From contig CM057225.1 in NCBI GenBank assembly GCA_029891385.1, positions 77,897,887-77,961,886 of the forward strand: 64,000 bases of DNA, in the 5' to 3' direction. A program made the translations under genes and the position numbers. Origin of the DNA: Erythroxylum novogranatense (Eukaryota; Streptophyta; Magnoliopsida; Malpighiales; Erythroxylaceae). Shown piece after piece: positions 11,368 through 22,001 of the stretch. The notes below the pieces were generated by a model that was not told where the DNA came from, made no database searches, and saw only the letters and a program-made list of their open reading frames with translations. Each line of letters opens with the position of its first letter. Position 1 is the stretch's first letter.

Positions 11368-13029
11368 CATATATTTCGTAGGCTTTCTTTTTTATTTTCA
11401 ATATTTTACTTTCCTTTGGTTTACCACTCTGTGTTTAGATTCTTTGCTTTATTATCGTTGTTGTTGTTTTGGAAAGAAAGTTATACTTCTTTTTTGTCAT
11501 AATCAGAATCTCCTCTGTACCTTTCTTCTCTGAGGTGAGATTACTTTATATATATTCTTTACTTAATCGTATTAATTTTTAATTGAATTCCTTTTCAAAT
11601 CAAATTAGAATATATAAGTTTTCTTGGTATATCTTATTTATAAATTTGCATTTAATCATTACTTGATTTTTTGATAGATGTAGTTGCATACTCTGTCTTT
11701 CTTAGATGAACATCAACTTACTTATCCATCAATTGATATTTTATGTTTTGGTAAAAATCTATTTTCATTTGTTCTGCTTTTAGCAAAAATTTGTAAAACA
11801 TCATATAGTGTGTTGTATTCTATATTGGTTGGACTCTTCCGAGTTTGGATATTACTTTGTGCCTATGGTTAAATGGATGATTTGGGTAAAGCGTGCTATG
11901 TTCCTGTCGGGAATGTTGTCCCATTCCAGTGGCTTTTCTCCAGGCCGGATGTAGGGGAGGACGACCTCGCCTTCGACGTTAGGAGGGAGATGTAGTCACC
12001 AAAGTCATAATCAGAGTCGGAGTCAGAGTTTGAGGAAGAAAAATGGGTAGCTCCGTGAGAAATGGGACATAATAGAAGAGACGAGGTTTAGTGAGGTTGT
12101 TGTCTGCTTTTGCTTTTAAACTTTGTCTTGAAAGAAATCAAAGGGAATTTTTTCTTTTTCAATTAATCATTATTTTTTTTGTCTTTTCTTTTTCATTTTT
12201 CATTTTAGAAAGATAAAGATGCTGATGAGTGACCCGATACTGTTAAAGTTTGGAAGGTATCGCGATAAAAGCCAAATGGAACTTGGTTTGTTCCAAATGG
12301 AGAAAAATAATGGTATGTAAGTTACAATCAATCAAATTAGATTTTTTAAAAACAATTTAGAAAATTTCTTTACTAAATTTTCAAATTTTATCTAAATATG
12401 CAGAATAAGCTTCAAGAAGAGGGAGAAACAAATAAAGAAAAGATTTCGTCTGCACCTCTACCACTCGTTGAGCATTTCGGTCTTGTCCTAGAAAGAAGTC
12501 AAGTTATTCACACAGTTTAGGTGTTAAAGAGATACCATCTAAGTCCTGAGAAAAAAGTGAAATTCTAGCTGATTAATTAATTAACTGATTTTATTTTTAT
12601 TTATTTTGTAGGGAACAAATTAATAGTGAACTTTATGCTAAAGAATAGCTAGGAAATTTTACCTCGGAGAGTTTTAGCTTAAACTAGTATGTAATAGTTT
12701 GAGATAATTGTAATAAATAATTTTCTTGGATATTAAAATTTTCAATTTAATATATTGGAAATTAGAATTTTGTACATTTTGGTGATTTTATATATTTTAT
12801 ATATACTAATAATTTTATTTGCTTGTTTTATAATATCTTGGCACTAAAAATCATGTCATTTGTGACAACTTCTATTTTATGGCCACTAATGCAAAATTTT
12901 TATCGATTAAGTAATTACATTGTTAAATTTAATAATATTATTTGCAATAAACACGAACACATTAGTGATAAATTTATTGTAACATCTATTCTTTATTTAG
13001 TGACAACATTATTGTAACATATAACTTTC
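11368..13029. other. Interior of the CACTA element; possible second captured fragment at 11880-12500
   Basis: 11368-11880 is T-rich and carries no gene that I recognise. 11880-12060 is suddenly GC-richer. On the minus strand it gives an acidic stretch (SSNSDSDSDYDFGDYISL) followed, in another frame, by VEGEVVLPYIRPGEKPLEWD. 12240-12500 gives plus-strand pieces such as NKLQEEGETNKEKISS. These could be other captured exons or remnants of the transposon's own second gene. I cannot tell which. The rest is AT-rich. Confidence 0.35.
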
Positions 13030-13918
13030 ATACTTGTGATTTAAATATGTTAAACAAGATAGCCACTATTGTAAATTTCTTTTACAATTAATGTCATTCT
13101 ATTGATGAATTGATAGATTTATTTGTGATAATAATAAACATATTAGTGATAATACTTTTGTAAGGACCAATTTTTATTTTGTGACGAAATGATGTTGACA
13201 CTTTTAATTAAAATATTAGTGACCAAGAAGTAACGAACAACGATAAAATAATTATTAGTGACAAATATTTTGTCACTATTTATAATTATTTTAGTGGCGA
13301 TAATTTTGTAACAATAAAATGAAGTATTATTACGACTTCATTCGTCACTATTTTATATTATTTGAATCAAAAATTGTCATCAATATGTAAAGTTGTTGTG
13401 ACCATATAGTGTTGTCACACATTCTATAGGTTTTAGTGTCAAAAATTTTGTCACAATATAATGAAGTATTGTTACAACTTTATTCGTCACTACTTTATAT
13501 TATTTATGTCAACAAACTTGTCATAAATAAGTATAGTTGTTGTGACCATATAATATTGTCACACATTTGATAGGTTTTAGTGTTGGCAATTTTGCCACAA
13601 TAAAATGAAGTATTGTTACGACTTAATTCGTCACAATTTTATATTATTTTTGACGATAAACTTGTCATAAATATGTAAAGTTATTGTGACCATATAGTTT
13701 TGTTACACATTTCACAAGTTTTAGTGTCAGTATTTGTGTCACAAAAGTGTTGCGTAATTGTGATCATGTTTTAAATTAGTCACTATTTCATTAGTGACGG
13801 AGGTATTTGTGACGGGAGGTGACGACTTCAAAAATTGAACACTATTAATAATAGTGACAAATATTACTGCTTTTAGTGATAACTTTTACTTTCACTAAAA
13901 ATACAATTTCTTATAGTG
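13030..13918. repeat. Right subterminal repeats of the CACTA element, period ~120 bp
   Basis: A unit containing GTGACCATATAGTGTTGTCAC, followed by an AATGAAGTATTGTTAC block and TTCGTCACTA, recurs about three times between 13300 and 13760 with a spacing near 120 bp. The words GTGACAAA and TTGTCAC are shared with the left end, but the period differs (about 495 bp on the left), so each end was amplified separately. Confidence 0.75.
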
Positions 13919-14655
13919 AGTTGTGACCAGAGTCGCCACTGATACTGGAAACGAGCCTCGAGCTCGAAGGAAGATAATCCTACTCCCTAGACGCGTCTCA
14001 TCGCCATCGCATTCTTGTGTGGCGCGGTCCTCACAACACTGTAATAAAAATGAAAAAAGTGTCACATGTGTATTGCATACATATTGGACTGAATAACTGA
14101 ATACCTGAAATGCCTTTTTGCTGTATGTGACTGTATGATTACTGTGACTGTCTTATTTCTGTAATTTGTTTGTGTAATGCATGGATTGGGCGAACCAACA
14201 ATGATGATTCCTCACTGAGTTCGCAAACTCACCCAAAATTGCAACTTATTTTTCAAGATCGAGAGTAGACTGATAGTTCCTGAGAGACTGTAGAGCTGCA
14301 TAGATCAGATTGGCGAGAGAGACTATGGCTTAAAGGTTGGTCATCTGGGACTTCTTTTGAGATGGCCTAGTTAGGACTTTTATTTTTGTCTTGTTGTATA
14401 TAATATTTTTGGGTTAAGTGTTCAAAGTGATGTACAGACTGAGAACACTAACAGTTGTATAAATGACTGAGTTTGATGAAATGAAATGGAACACAGTTTG
14501 GTTTTAAAAAGTTTCAATTTCATATTACTGTTTTATTATTGTGATGCCATGTAGAGTTTAGAGCTGTTTGTCTGTAGTTCTCTCTTATCGTAGGATATGT
14601 ACCGGAATGACCTACGGGTATTCCGGTGGGTACTCTATGGTAAGGGGGCGCTACA

Positions 14656-14878
14656 ATTCCCAAGCCTTATAATAAGACTTGTCAGCTTCAGAACTAGTCT
14701 CAGTTATAGCTGTAGGCCTTACATCTGAAACTATGGCTAAGTCTAAATCCATTACACTCAGTTGGAACTGTATTTGTTCAAACCATTCCTCATAATTCAG
14801 ACCATTAAACTTGATCAAGCCATTGCCTAAGGCAAACAAATTAGTAGATGCTGAACATACAACATATAGCCCACGCAT
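14656..14878 (-). pseudogene. Copia gag N-terminal fragment, disrupted by gypsy insertion
   Basis: The minus-strand frame from ATG 14878 contains IKFNGLNYEEWFEQIQFQL and VMDLDLAIVSD. This is the conserved start of plant Copia gag (UBN2/DUF4219 type: LNG-NY-W, then DLD/W). It ends abruptly at the gypsy LTR boundary after about 74 codons. The frame is open in the part that remains. Confidence 0.82.
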
Positions 14879-16207
14879 TAATGCTTTGAGTAGACCTAAA
14901 TAGATTCAAACTAATGATAAACTTTGATTATGCATTTAAATTCTCCATTGGGTTAAATTTAAATATATAGCAGTAACCTATTATGATGCATATGTATAGT
15001 TCACTATAATGGACAATCAATCATATTTTAGTCAACATGTATGCTATATTTGGATATACAATCATATCAACCAAATATGTTGATAAAGTTCCTTTAATGT
15101 CATTAATTATAAGCAATGGTCCACCTTTGGGTGACCTCTTAGCATTATAATTAATAATCTCAATTGTTTAGTTCAACCTTTATGACATTTTAGCATCATA
15201 TTATAATGAACAATTGAAACAATCACAGTTAAATGATTAATGGTTTCAAGCTAGGTCACTTTGGTGACTAACAAGCTTTCCATGTAATAAACATTTAATT
15301 GGACAATTATCATACATGACAAATTTGAATTTAATTAGTTTAGTCACTTTGGTTACTAACAAACTATTCTAAACTTCCATAACGTCATGTATTACACTCA
15401 AAATATAATAGGAAAATTTAATTCCAAGCATTGAATAATATAAAGTATTCAAAGTACCAAATAAAACATATAATATGGCACTCATTTTCAAAATTATATT
15501 ATGCATAGAAAATAAAACAATTATGAATTAAATAATGCCTTATGTTCCATCCTAAAATTGTTTTTCCTTGGGGTTAAAGTCCATAATTTTTTACTAACCC
15601 TATATTATTCTTTAATGGCCCAAAGACCCAAAAAATCAGTCCCTAAGCTGATTTTTGGGCCTGGAAGCCCGTCTGGCACACAGCAGCGTCTGTCAATAGA
15701 AAGGTAACGTCTAGCTTTCAACTACCTCTTGTGCAATGTCTGGCATGTGTTGTCTCCAGATGGGTGCGTCTTCTTCCTCAGATGCACGCGCGTTGGTTTC
15801 TTCTACTATGCTTTTTTTTTTTTAATTCTTCTTTCTCTTCCTACGTTGCTCTACCACAAACCAGCCCAAGCCTTACCAAGAGCATCTTTTGTTCCCATTA
15901 TAATCACAGAATGGTTTCTTTAAAAAAAAAGTGAAAACTTTACGGTTTTAGATTTTCGTTTCTCTCTTTTGTGTATTACTCTTAATCTAAACCATCCATC
16001 CATAACCATTATGTGTCGGCTAACATCCGCAAATCTTCAAAACAAAAATCACTTTCCCATTCCATTTATACCAACACCAAAGGTTTGTTTTCATGGCAGT
16101 GCAACATATCGCAACTTCATAAACTAGTGGAAATAATGCAACACTCGATCTATACAAAACAATAAAAAAAACAAACGATACACGGTAGAAAATAAATTAT
16201 GCAATAC

Positions 16208-16225
16208 TGTGGCTCTAATACCAAT
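16208..16225 (-). promoter_or_regulatory. Primer-binding site of the minus-strand Copia
   Basis: On the minus strand the LTR end ACA is followed by ATTGGTATTAGAGCCAC. This is complementary to the 3' end of initiator methionine tRNA, with one change from the usual TGGTATCAGAGC. Confidence 0.82.
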
Positions 16226-16525
16226 TGTAAGACATTTATGGATCGGTTTATGATATACCTGTATTCATGATCGTTTTGTAAGATGTTGATTTCCTCTCTT
16301 CTTCCTTTCTTTAATGTGTTTCTTCAATTGTTCAGAATAACTATTCGGTAAGTGTTTAAACTTATATAGTATTATCAACCAACATGTCGTTTGGTAATTA
16401 AAAGAAAGAGGAAAATGGTTGTTGACCCATTTGAGATCTATTATTAATACTCAATAACCATTATCTTGGGTGATTTTTATAGGACTTAAATCTATAAGTT
16501 ATATAGGCCATTAAATAATCTAACA
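16226..16525 (-). repeat. 5' LTR of the minus-strand Copia, 300 bp
   Basis: On the minus strand it begins TGTTAGATTATTTAATGG and ends TGTCTTACA, so TG...CA ends, with the primer-binding site directly after it. The length of 300 bp is typical of short-LTR Copia lineages. Confidence 0.8.
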
Positions 16526-16554
16526 TATGTCACTCACTATGTCTATGCGTGCAG

Positions 16555-16884
16555 GGAATTGTTGCCTCCGGAATTGTCATCTCACTTCCAATGTGGTGAT
16601 CCACAAAGGTGGTCCTGTCTGTATTGCTGTCTTCCAGCCCATGCAGACACTTATAGTTGCAGTTATGGCTTGTTTAATTCTTGGCGATCAATTATACTTG
16701 GGAGGGTAGTATAGTTGCCCAAAAGCTCCAATTTAATCATAAGAATGTAGGTCATACAAAAAAGGCTTTTTGCAGGATAATTGGTGCAATTTTTATCACG
16801 CTTGGCCCATACTTTGTCCTATGGGGCAAAAGTAATGTTGTGAAAACCATACTGGACATGATACCAGATTGGGTTCTGGTATGA
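16555..16884 (+). pseudogene. WAT1-related (EamA/DMT-family) transporter, last exons, frameshifted
   Basis: An AG acceptor at 16553-16554 precedes the exon 16555-16705, which reads GIVASGIVISLPMW and then, in the next frame, HKGGPVCIAVFQPMQT and LILGDQLYLGG. A 70-bp GT-AG intron (16706-16775) follows. The last exon, 16776-16884, reads IIGAIFITLGPYFVLWGKSN and ends at TGA. These are the last membrane helices of the second EamA domain in plant WAT1-related (nodulin MtN21-type) transporters, membrane proteins of about 10 helices and 350-400 residues. One base is missing near 16599, which shifts the frame. Upstream exons are not present; their place is taken by the Copia insertion. The kept introns argue against a processed copy. 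The gene may have been killed by the insertion, or this may be an older fragment. Confidence 0.8.
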
Positions 16885-16910
16885 TACTGCATCGATATCG
16901 ATTAATACAG

Positions 16911-17870
16911 GGTACCGTTTTGAGTAAGTTTTTAAATTTATAAAATAGTCCCTAAATTTTTTAAAAATTACAAAATAGTTCATTGTTATATTGTACAGTT
17001 GTAGTTTATTTAATTTAGTTTTTTTTATATCTTATCCATTTTAGTTTATATATATCTTTATTATATTCTAATTATTTATATATATAATAATTATCTATAT
17101 ATAATAATTATCTAAATATAATAATTTATTGTAAAATAATGAAAATAATTCAAATATTGTATTTTATCAAAATTTTGAGTTATTTTTAGAATTGTTATTT
17201 TCACATTCCATTTCATTTTACATTTAATTAGATATAATTACAATTTTAATTTAATATATAAAATCCCTTTAATAATTATTAATAAATATAATTAAATTTA
17301 AAATATATTTTAAAATATATAAAGTTTAAATAAAATTTGATTTAATAATTAAAAATATATAAAATAAATATTGGTTTAAAATAATAATTTTAAATTATTT
17401 ATTTAAAAATAAAATATTTTTATTAATTCTTTATTAATAAATATTATATAAAATATAAAATAATTTTTCGTAATAAAATAAAATATTTTATTTTTAAGTT
17501 TTATTTAATTTATAATAATTATTAGTAATAAAATATTTATTATTATTTTAAAACTTTGAAAAAAGGTGGGAAAGGAGAGGTAGAAGGGAGGGAAGGAGAT
17601 TTTGAAAATTTTGAAAAAAAAGTTTCCTAATTTTTTAAAATTTTTAGTTCCAGTCGGTATTTAACCAGTATAGAAGAGGTAGGAGAGAAGGAAGGAGATT
17701 TTGAAAATTTTTGAAAATTTTGCAAAAAAAATTTCAAAATTTTTAAAATTTTCAGTACCGATTAGTATTTAGCTGGTATTTTACATACCAGTCGATACCA
17801 ATTGGTACAGCTGAAATTGTTCAGTATCGACTAGTATTCAAATCCGATATCAAAACTCAAAACACCGTAC
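16911..17870. repeat. AT-rich repeat with short terminal inverted repeats (contains copy B of the dispersed family)
   Basis: The left end GGTACCGTTTTGAGT and the reverse complement of the right end (GTACGGTGTTTTGAGT) match apart from small gaps. The interior from about 17260 to 17850 is the reverse complement of the repeat at 10020-10570, including its A/T tract and the G/A-rich block AAAGGAGAGGTAGAAGGGAG. No open frame is present. It is probably a non-autonomous DNA element, but I see no clear target duplication. Confidence 0.5.
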
Positions 17871-19420
17871 TGATTTTGGGTGTATGGTACGAAATTCATA
17901 TCCTTGAGCAACAGTAGAGAGAAAAAATTGGCGATAGAGAGAGAAGGAACTTTGACGAAGACCCATCTTGCAGCTGAAAGCAAAGACAATGTTGGATCAG
18001 ACATACCATAACACAAGCATGCTGTTTCTCCCCATCATCCAGACAACTAAGATTTGGTTTCAACTTATCTGGACAATGACTGCTCCTACAAGGGACCTGC
18101 AGCCCCAGCGATAGTTTACAATAGTCCAGAACCTTTAAACGTATACGTACATTCCTGGCACTTTCGAACCTATTCCCTCTTTTTTCTTTTCCAGATTGGA
18201 GCAAAGGGCCATTTATTTCATGTTAATAATTAATAGTAAGGCCTGGATTTGTGACTCAATAAAAATCTTGTACGGGAAATAGCTTATTCACTCAGAGCTT
18301 ACTGGATTTGTGACTCAATAAAAATCTTGTACGGGAAATAGCTTATTCACTCAGAAGCAAAACTTACTTTCATATGCCACGTACAATCTTTAACTTGCCT
18401 AGAAGTATTTACATTGTACTGCTCTCTATCTTCGGCCATATCTTCACTGGGCGATCATAACAATATGGTAGGGACATGTACCGCGTCTAAAACCTTTTGC
18501 CAGAGACGAGCAATAAAGAGTTTATGGCTGGAACTTTGAATTGGAAGAAAACCATTAGTGTGTGTAGTTAGTTGAGTAACCATTGAAAACAGTTACAGTA
18601 ATTTTATAAATCTCTCCATTGTTAAGTGAGTGAACTACCTTCCTCTGGCTGTGAAATGAAACGGATCTCTGAAAATTTTCTTATCACCTCAGCTTCCTGT
18701 AAGCTGAGCCGACAGTAAGATTCTTTCATAATTAACTAATAGACAGAGAAGTACACTCAACTAAATGAAAAATGTAGAATAGCTGAAAACTTTCATCTAC
18801 TTACTAATCAGCAATCCTCATATTCACAAACTGCGAAGGTCCCTTTTGTTCAACCCGACCAGTACAACAATATCTCTCAAGATGTCTATGCATTAACAGA
18901 TGGATCTAAGGTCATTTGCAAATGAAAAAAATGAGACAGGTCACATCCACTAGATGCTTAGAAGGCAAGAGATGCACAAGCCATTCAGACTCTTCCCTCA
19001 TCCAAGGAAGCAACAAATTGCACCTTATTCTCTAAGAACTTTAAATCATTAGAACTCTATGAAGCAATATTAAAAATAATAAATAGGAAATTAGACAAAA
19101 ACTAACATTAACACAATAAAAGAATCATGCAGACAAATATCATTGTAGTTAAACATAAACTCATTTAGATATCTTTCAGCAAGGCACCTGACATAAGAGG
19201 TTATCAATAACAACTCTGAATATATATAAAAGAGAAAATGACAAAGTTCTCAGACAATATTAGTATCTAATATCCAAGTACAAAACCAAATTTAGCAGCA
19301 AAAGCGTCAACCACCAAAATTCTTTAACCATATCATCCCCCAAGAAGAACAAAACTCAACTTCAAATACCAAAGATGCTGACATTCAGATAAACGAGCAC
19401 TTGTCACCTCTGATGTAAAA
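17871..19420. other. Non-coding DNA downstream of CCT4
   Basis: The 3' side of CCT4 (minus strand) with no gene that I recognise. The open frame of about 100 codons at 17896-18204 on the minus strand has no recognisable domain and is not called. The part next to 19420 should hold the CCT4 3' untranslated region. Confidence 0.6.
18243..18355. repeat. Two-copy tandem duplication of 59 bp
   Basis: The block CTGGATTTGTGACTCAATAA... recurs at 18243 and 18302. The two copies look nearly identical through CACTCAGA, so the duplication is recent. Confidence 0.95.
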
Positions 19421-21022
19421 CTACCTAACAGTAACAATGTCATCAATCTTCAAGATCATCCGGACACATTCAGTTGCCAACATGATGGCACTTGTGCTCA
19501 CAAGCAATGGCTGCACCACATTCTCCTCCAAGATATTTGTAATCTGCCCCTTCCTCACATTAATTCCAGCATTGATCTCTCCTTGAGCATGCCTATTCCT
19601 CAACTCCGTCACAATGGCAATAGGATTCAACCCAGCATTCTCTGCCAAAGTATATGGTATGACTTCAAGTGCCTCTGCAAATGACTTCACACAGTATCCT
19701 TCCATCCCATGGAGTACCTTAGCCCAGGCTCCAAGCTGCCTAGACAGTTCAATTTCCGGAGCCCCACCTCCAGCAATCAAAAACCTCTTATTCACCAGAC
19801 ATCTGACAACACACAATGCATCATGCAAGCTCCGCTCTGCCTCATCAATTACCAGTTGATTTGACCCACGAACAAGCACTGTTGTCGTCCTCCCCATATC
19901 CTTAACCCCAGTTATCTTCACAATCTTTCCATCACCAAGCGAAACCTCCTCGACAAGGTCTGCAAACCCCAGCTTCTCCTCCTTAAAATGCTCAATATTT
20001 GCAATAGGCAAGCAATTCAGTGTCTTAGTAATAAACTCAATTTCATCCCTCTCCACATCCTTAACCACCAATATCTTTGCCTTCGCCAGATAATGCAACG
20101 ATAAATCAGTCACAGCATCTCTTAAAATACTCTTCTGAATCAACAACACATTGCAGCCGGTTGCTTTAATCTTCTTAATCATACCCAAAATGTAATTTCT
20201 CTCCTCCTTCAAGATCCTATCCATCTGTGTGTAATCAGAAACTACAATGCTCTGCTCTATATCAGTCTTTGGAGGCGAAATCTGAAACTGAATAACCGCA
20301 ATCTTAGCATTCTCCATTCTAGTAGGTCCACCAGCAGCATGACTCACTTTCTTATCAAAGACCAAACCTTTAACCATCTCAGTGTCATCCACAGTTCCCC
20401 CAAGCTTCTTAACAATCTTAACATCCCTCAGATCAACCAAGTCAGGCTTCACAGGATCCACAACAGAAAGAACAGCATCAACTGCCAACGGAGCAAGAAG
20501 CGACGAATACTGACTCACTACTTTACTATTCAAAGCCGTACTCGCCGATTTTACTAGCGATTCGCGGTCCGACAGTTCAACGGGAACAGCCATTGCAGTT
20601 AACACATCAACAGCTTTAATCGCAGCTTTATGAAGAGAATCGGAGATTACCGTAGGGTGGATTCCGCTGGAAAGAAGAGTGAGGCACTGCTTCAAGAGAG
20701 CTCCGGCGATGACGACAACGGTTGTGGTGCCGTCGCCTGCGGCGGAGTCCTGTGACTTAGAGAGCTCCACGAGCATCTTCGCAGCTGGTTGGAGGACCTC
20801 CATTTTGTTGAGAATGGTGGCGCCGTCGTTGGTAATGATGACCTCGCCGTTGGCGGCGGAGATCATCTTGTCCATGCCTTTGGGACCAAGGCTAGTCCGG
20901 ACAGCATCGGCGACTGCCTTGGCAGCCACGATGTTGGCTTGGCGGACATCCTCCTTGCGCTTGTTGTCGACATACGACTCAGTCTTAGATGTTCTCGGCT
21001 GAGATACTGCAGGAGCCGCCAT
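19421..21022 (-). CDS. CCT4: T-complex protein 1 subunit delta (CCT4), cytosolic chaperonin
   Basis: An intact single-exon frame of 533 codons, about the usual length for plant CCT delta. The product is one of the eight subunits of the TRiC/CCT ring that folds actin, tubulin and other cytosolic proteins using ATP. The N-terminus has [20 protein letters not shown], characteristic of the delta subunit. Group II chaperonin motifs are [13 protein letters not shown] (residues ~42-54), NDGATIL (~65-71), [15 protein letters not shown] (~95-109, nucleotide binding) and [15 protein letters not shown] (~415-429, ATPase region). The central part forms the substrate-binding apical domain. The start ATG at 21022 is the first in frame and leads straight into conserved sequence. 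Codon use and GC content differ clearly from the AT-rich surroundings. It is the only complete host gene in the window and shows no sign of damage. Confidence 0.97.
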   Translation of the reverse strand: MAAPAVSQPRTSKTESYVDNKRKEDVRQANIVAAKAVADAVRTSLGPKGMDKMISAANGEVIITNDGATILNKMEVLQPAAKMLVELSKSQDSAAGDGTTTVVVIAGALLKQCLTLLSSGIHPTVISDSLHKAAIKAVDVLTAMAVPVELSDRESLVKSASTALNSKVVSQYSSLLAPLAVDAVLSVVDPVKPDLVDLRDVKIVKKLGGTVDDTEMVKGLVFDKKVSHAAGGPTRMENAKIAVIQFQISPPKTDIEQSIVVSDYTQMDRILKEERNYILGMIKKIKATGCNVLLIQKSILRDAVTDLSLHYLAKAKILVVKDVERDEIEFITKTLNCLPIANIEHFKEEKLGFADLVEEVSLGDGKIVKITGVKDMGRTTTVLVRGSNQLVIDEAERSLHDALCVVRCLVNKRFLIAGGGAPEIELSRQLGAWAKVLHGMEGYCVKSFAEALEVIPYTLAENAGLNPIAIVTELRNRHAQGEINAGINVRKGQITNILEENVVQPLLVSTSAIMLATECVRMILKIDDIVTVR

Positions 21023-21042
21023 TAATTTTCTTGGTCTAGTGT

Positions 21043-21158
21043 AACCCTAAGCCCGGTGGTGGGAGTGAGAAAATTGGAGAGGGAAAGAGGAGTCGTATAG
21101 GAGGACTAGAAAAAGGTGAGAGCTTGCGACAATAGCCGTGGTAGAAATGGAACCCTAA
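21043..21158 (-). promoter_or_regulatory. Two telo-box-like motifs upstream of CCT4
   Basis: AACCCTAA occurs at 21043-21050 and again, as AACCCTAAC, at 21151-21158, within 140 bp of the CCT4 start codon. AAACCCTAA-type telo-boxes are common near transcription starts of plant genes for translation and growth. Both copies lack one leading A, so the call is suggestive only. Confidence 0.4.
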
Positions 21159-21220
21159 CGTAGAGCCCGAGAGAGTTCTGTGATTCGAATCAAATCGGAT
21201 CCGGGACACGCCCCGTGTTC

Positions 21221-21605
21221 TAGATTAGAAGGAGTTGCAATTCAATTACAAATTTTGAAGCAATTAATTAGCTAGGAGAGAAGACAGCGATGAGCCTCAG
21301 TTCAACTTGCTTCAGTCTCTTATTTTTGTGCTTCGAAGTAGATAAAATTTTGAGTTATGATTAAATCGATGGCATTTAGTGTAGAAAATATTTCATATTT
21401 ATTTAACTTTTAAATTCAATTTTTTATAATTATAATTCTAACTTTTATTTTAATTAAACAAGCAATATTTTTAGATTACGAGGAGTTGCAATTTAATTAC
21501 AAATTTTGAAGAAATTAATTAGATAGGAGAGAAGCTGACAATGAGTTTGAGATCAAGTTTCTTCAATCTATTATTTTAATTGATTTTAATTCAATTTTCT
21601 AAAAT
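21221..21605. repeat. Diverged tandem duplication upstream of CCT4, period ~251 bp
   Basis: Blocks beginning TAGATTA...GGAGTTGCAATT occur at 21221 and 21472. Both continue through ACAAATTTTGAAG, AATTAATTAG and TAGGAGAGAAG. They differ by several substitutions, so this is an old duplication. No gene is seen. Confidence 0.8.
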
Positions 21606-22001
21606 TATAATTCTAATTGATCCTTTTATTTTAATTGAATAAAAACATCACCTTATGCAATTTTTGTTCAATTCTTTTAAATTCATTGGATCATTTTTCT
21701 CATTCAAGAAAATTTTAAGTTAAAGAATTTATAAAATAAAGCGACATTATTTTAGTTAATTATAAAGTCATTATATTAAATTGGTTAGACTTATTCGGGC
21801 TAGTCTCTCAAGTTTGAATTCAATCTGAAACTCAATTAGTATGGGCCTAGTCCATTCATTTTAGGCTGCGTCAAACTAGGCTCAATTTATCATCCCTATA
21901 TGCTATATGATCTAATGTTGTATGCAATTTCCTATTTATCGATGTGCAATCTTAGAGGTGTTTCTTAGAGTGTGCTAATTTATTCACTAAGGTAAAGATT
22001 G
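21606..22001. other. AT-rich intergenic DNA, nothing recognised
   Basis: Flank of the large Copia nest. The last 5 bases, 21997-22001 (GATTG), are the left target duplication of that nest. Confidence 0.6.

Larger units (their letters stand above)
6592..13918. mobile_element. CACTA (En/Spm-type) DNA transposon with captured gene fragment
   Basis: The left end reads CACTACAAGAG and the right end, reverse complemented, reads CACTATAAGAA. These are the inverted termini that define the CACTA superfamily. The 3 bases before the left end (6589-6591) and after the right end (13919-13921) are both AGT, the expected 3-bp target duplication. Removing the element rejoins the gypsy LTR. The ~7.3 kb inside contain left and right subterminal repeats rich in GTGACAAA/TTGTCAC, a minus-strand DUF4216 transposase remnant, an AT-rich dispersed repeat and a captured dehydrogenase gene fragment. 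No complete transposase is left, so the copy is non-autonomous. Confidence 0.92.
1..14655 (+). mobile_element. Ty3/gypsy LTR retrotransposon, 3' part, interrupted by a CACTA element
   Basis: The left end lies outside the window. Visible in order are the end of gag, protease, reverse transcriptase, RNase H, integrase, a purine tract and a 3' LTR. The domain order protease-RT-RNaseH-integrase is that of Ty3/gypsy. The long LTR starting TGTAACATCC suggests a Tekay/Del-like chromovirus lineage, which is an inference. The LTR begins at 3571, is split at 6592 by a CACTA transposon, resumes after 13918 and ends in CTACA at 14655. The element sits inside the gag of a minus-strand Copia, so the base right of 14655 belongs to that older element. 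The 5-bp duplication would be ATTCC (14656-14660), but its partner lies left of the window. Confidence 0.88.
3571..14655 (+). repeat. 3' LTR of the gypsy element, split by a CACTA insertion
   Basis: The LTR starts TGTAACATCC and ends GGGCGCTACA, giving the inverted ends TGTA/TACA. Its two parts are 3571-6591 and 13922-14655, about 3.75 kb in all, which is long for a plant LTR. It holds no coding sequence that I recognise. The short open frame near 4045-4248 is low-complexity (serine/phenylalanine) and is not called. The 5' LTR is outside the window, so the element's age cannot be estimated here. Confidence 0.8.
14656..16525 (-). mobile_element. Ty1/Copia element, 5' part (LTR, PBS, leader, start of gag)
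   Basis: Read on the minus strand: an LTR (16525 to 16226), a primer-binding site, a long leader (16207 to 14879) and the first codons of gag. At 14656 it is cut by the gypsy LTR end, so the rest of this element lies left of the window. The right flank is TATGT (16526-16530), which should be the 5-bp duplication. The leader is AT-rich with no gene that I recognise. Short plus-strand frames near 15730-15930 are not supported. Confidence 0.82.

Noticed and set aside
15729..15934. Two overlapping plus-strand frames near 15730-15930
   Set aside because: They lie in the untranslated leader of the minus-strand Copia, on the opposite strand, and are rich in Phe/Leu from a T-run.
17896..18204. A 102-codon minus-strand frame
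   Set aside because: No recognisable domain, rich in Cys/Ser/Leu of low-information type, and partly overlapping repeat DNA. I see no splice or homology support.
19614..21025. Several plus-strand frames opposite CCT4
   Set aside because: They are antisense shadows of a GC-richer coding exon with no independent features.
21043..21158. Interstitial telomere repeats
   Set aside because: Only two isolated AACCCTAA words, not a tandem run. They are better read as telo-box-like promoter motifs.
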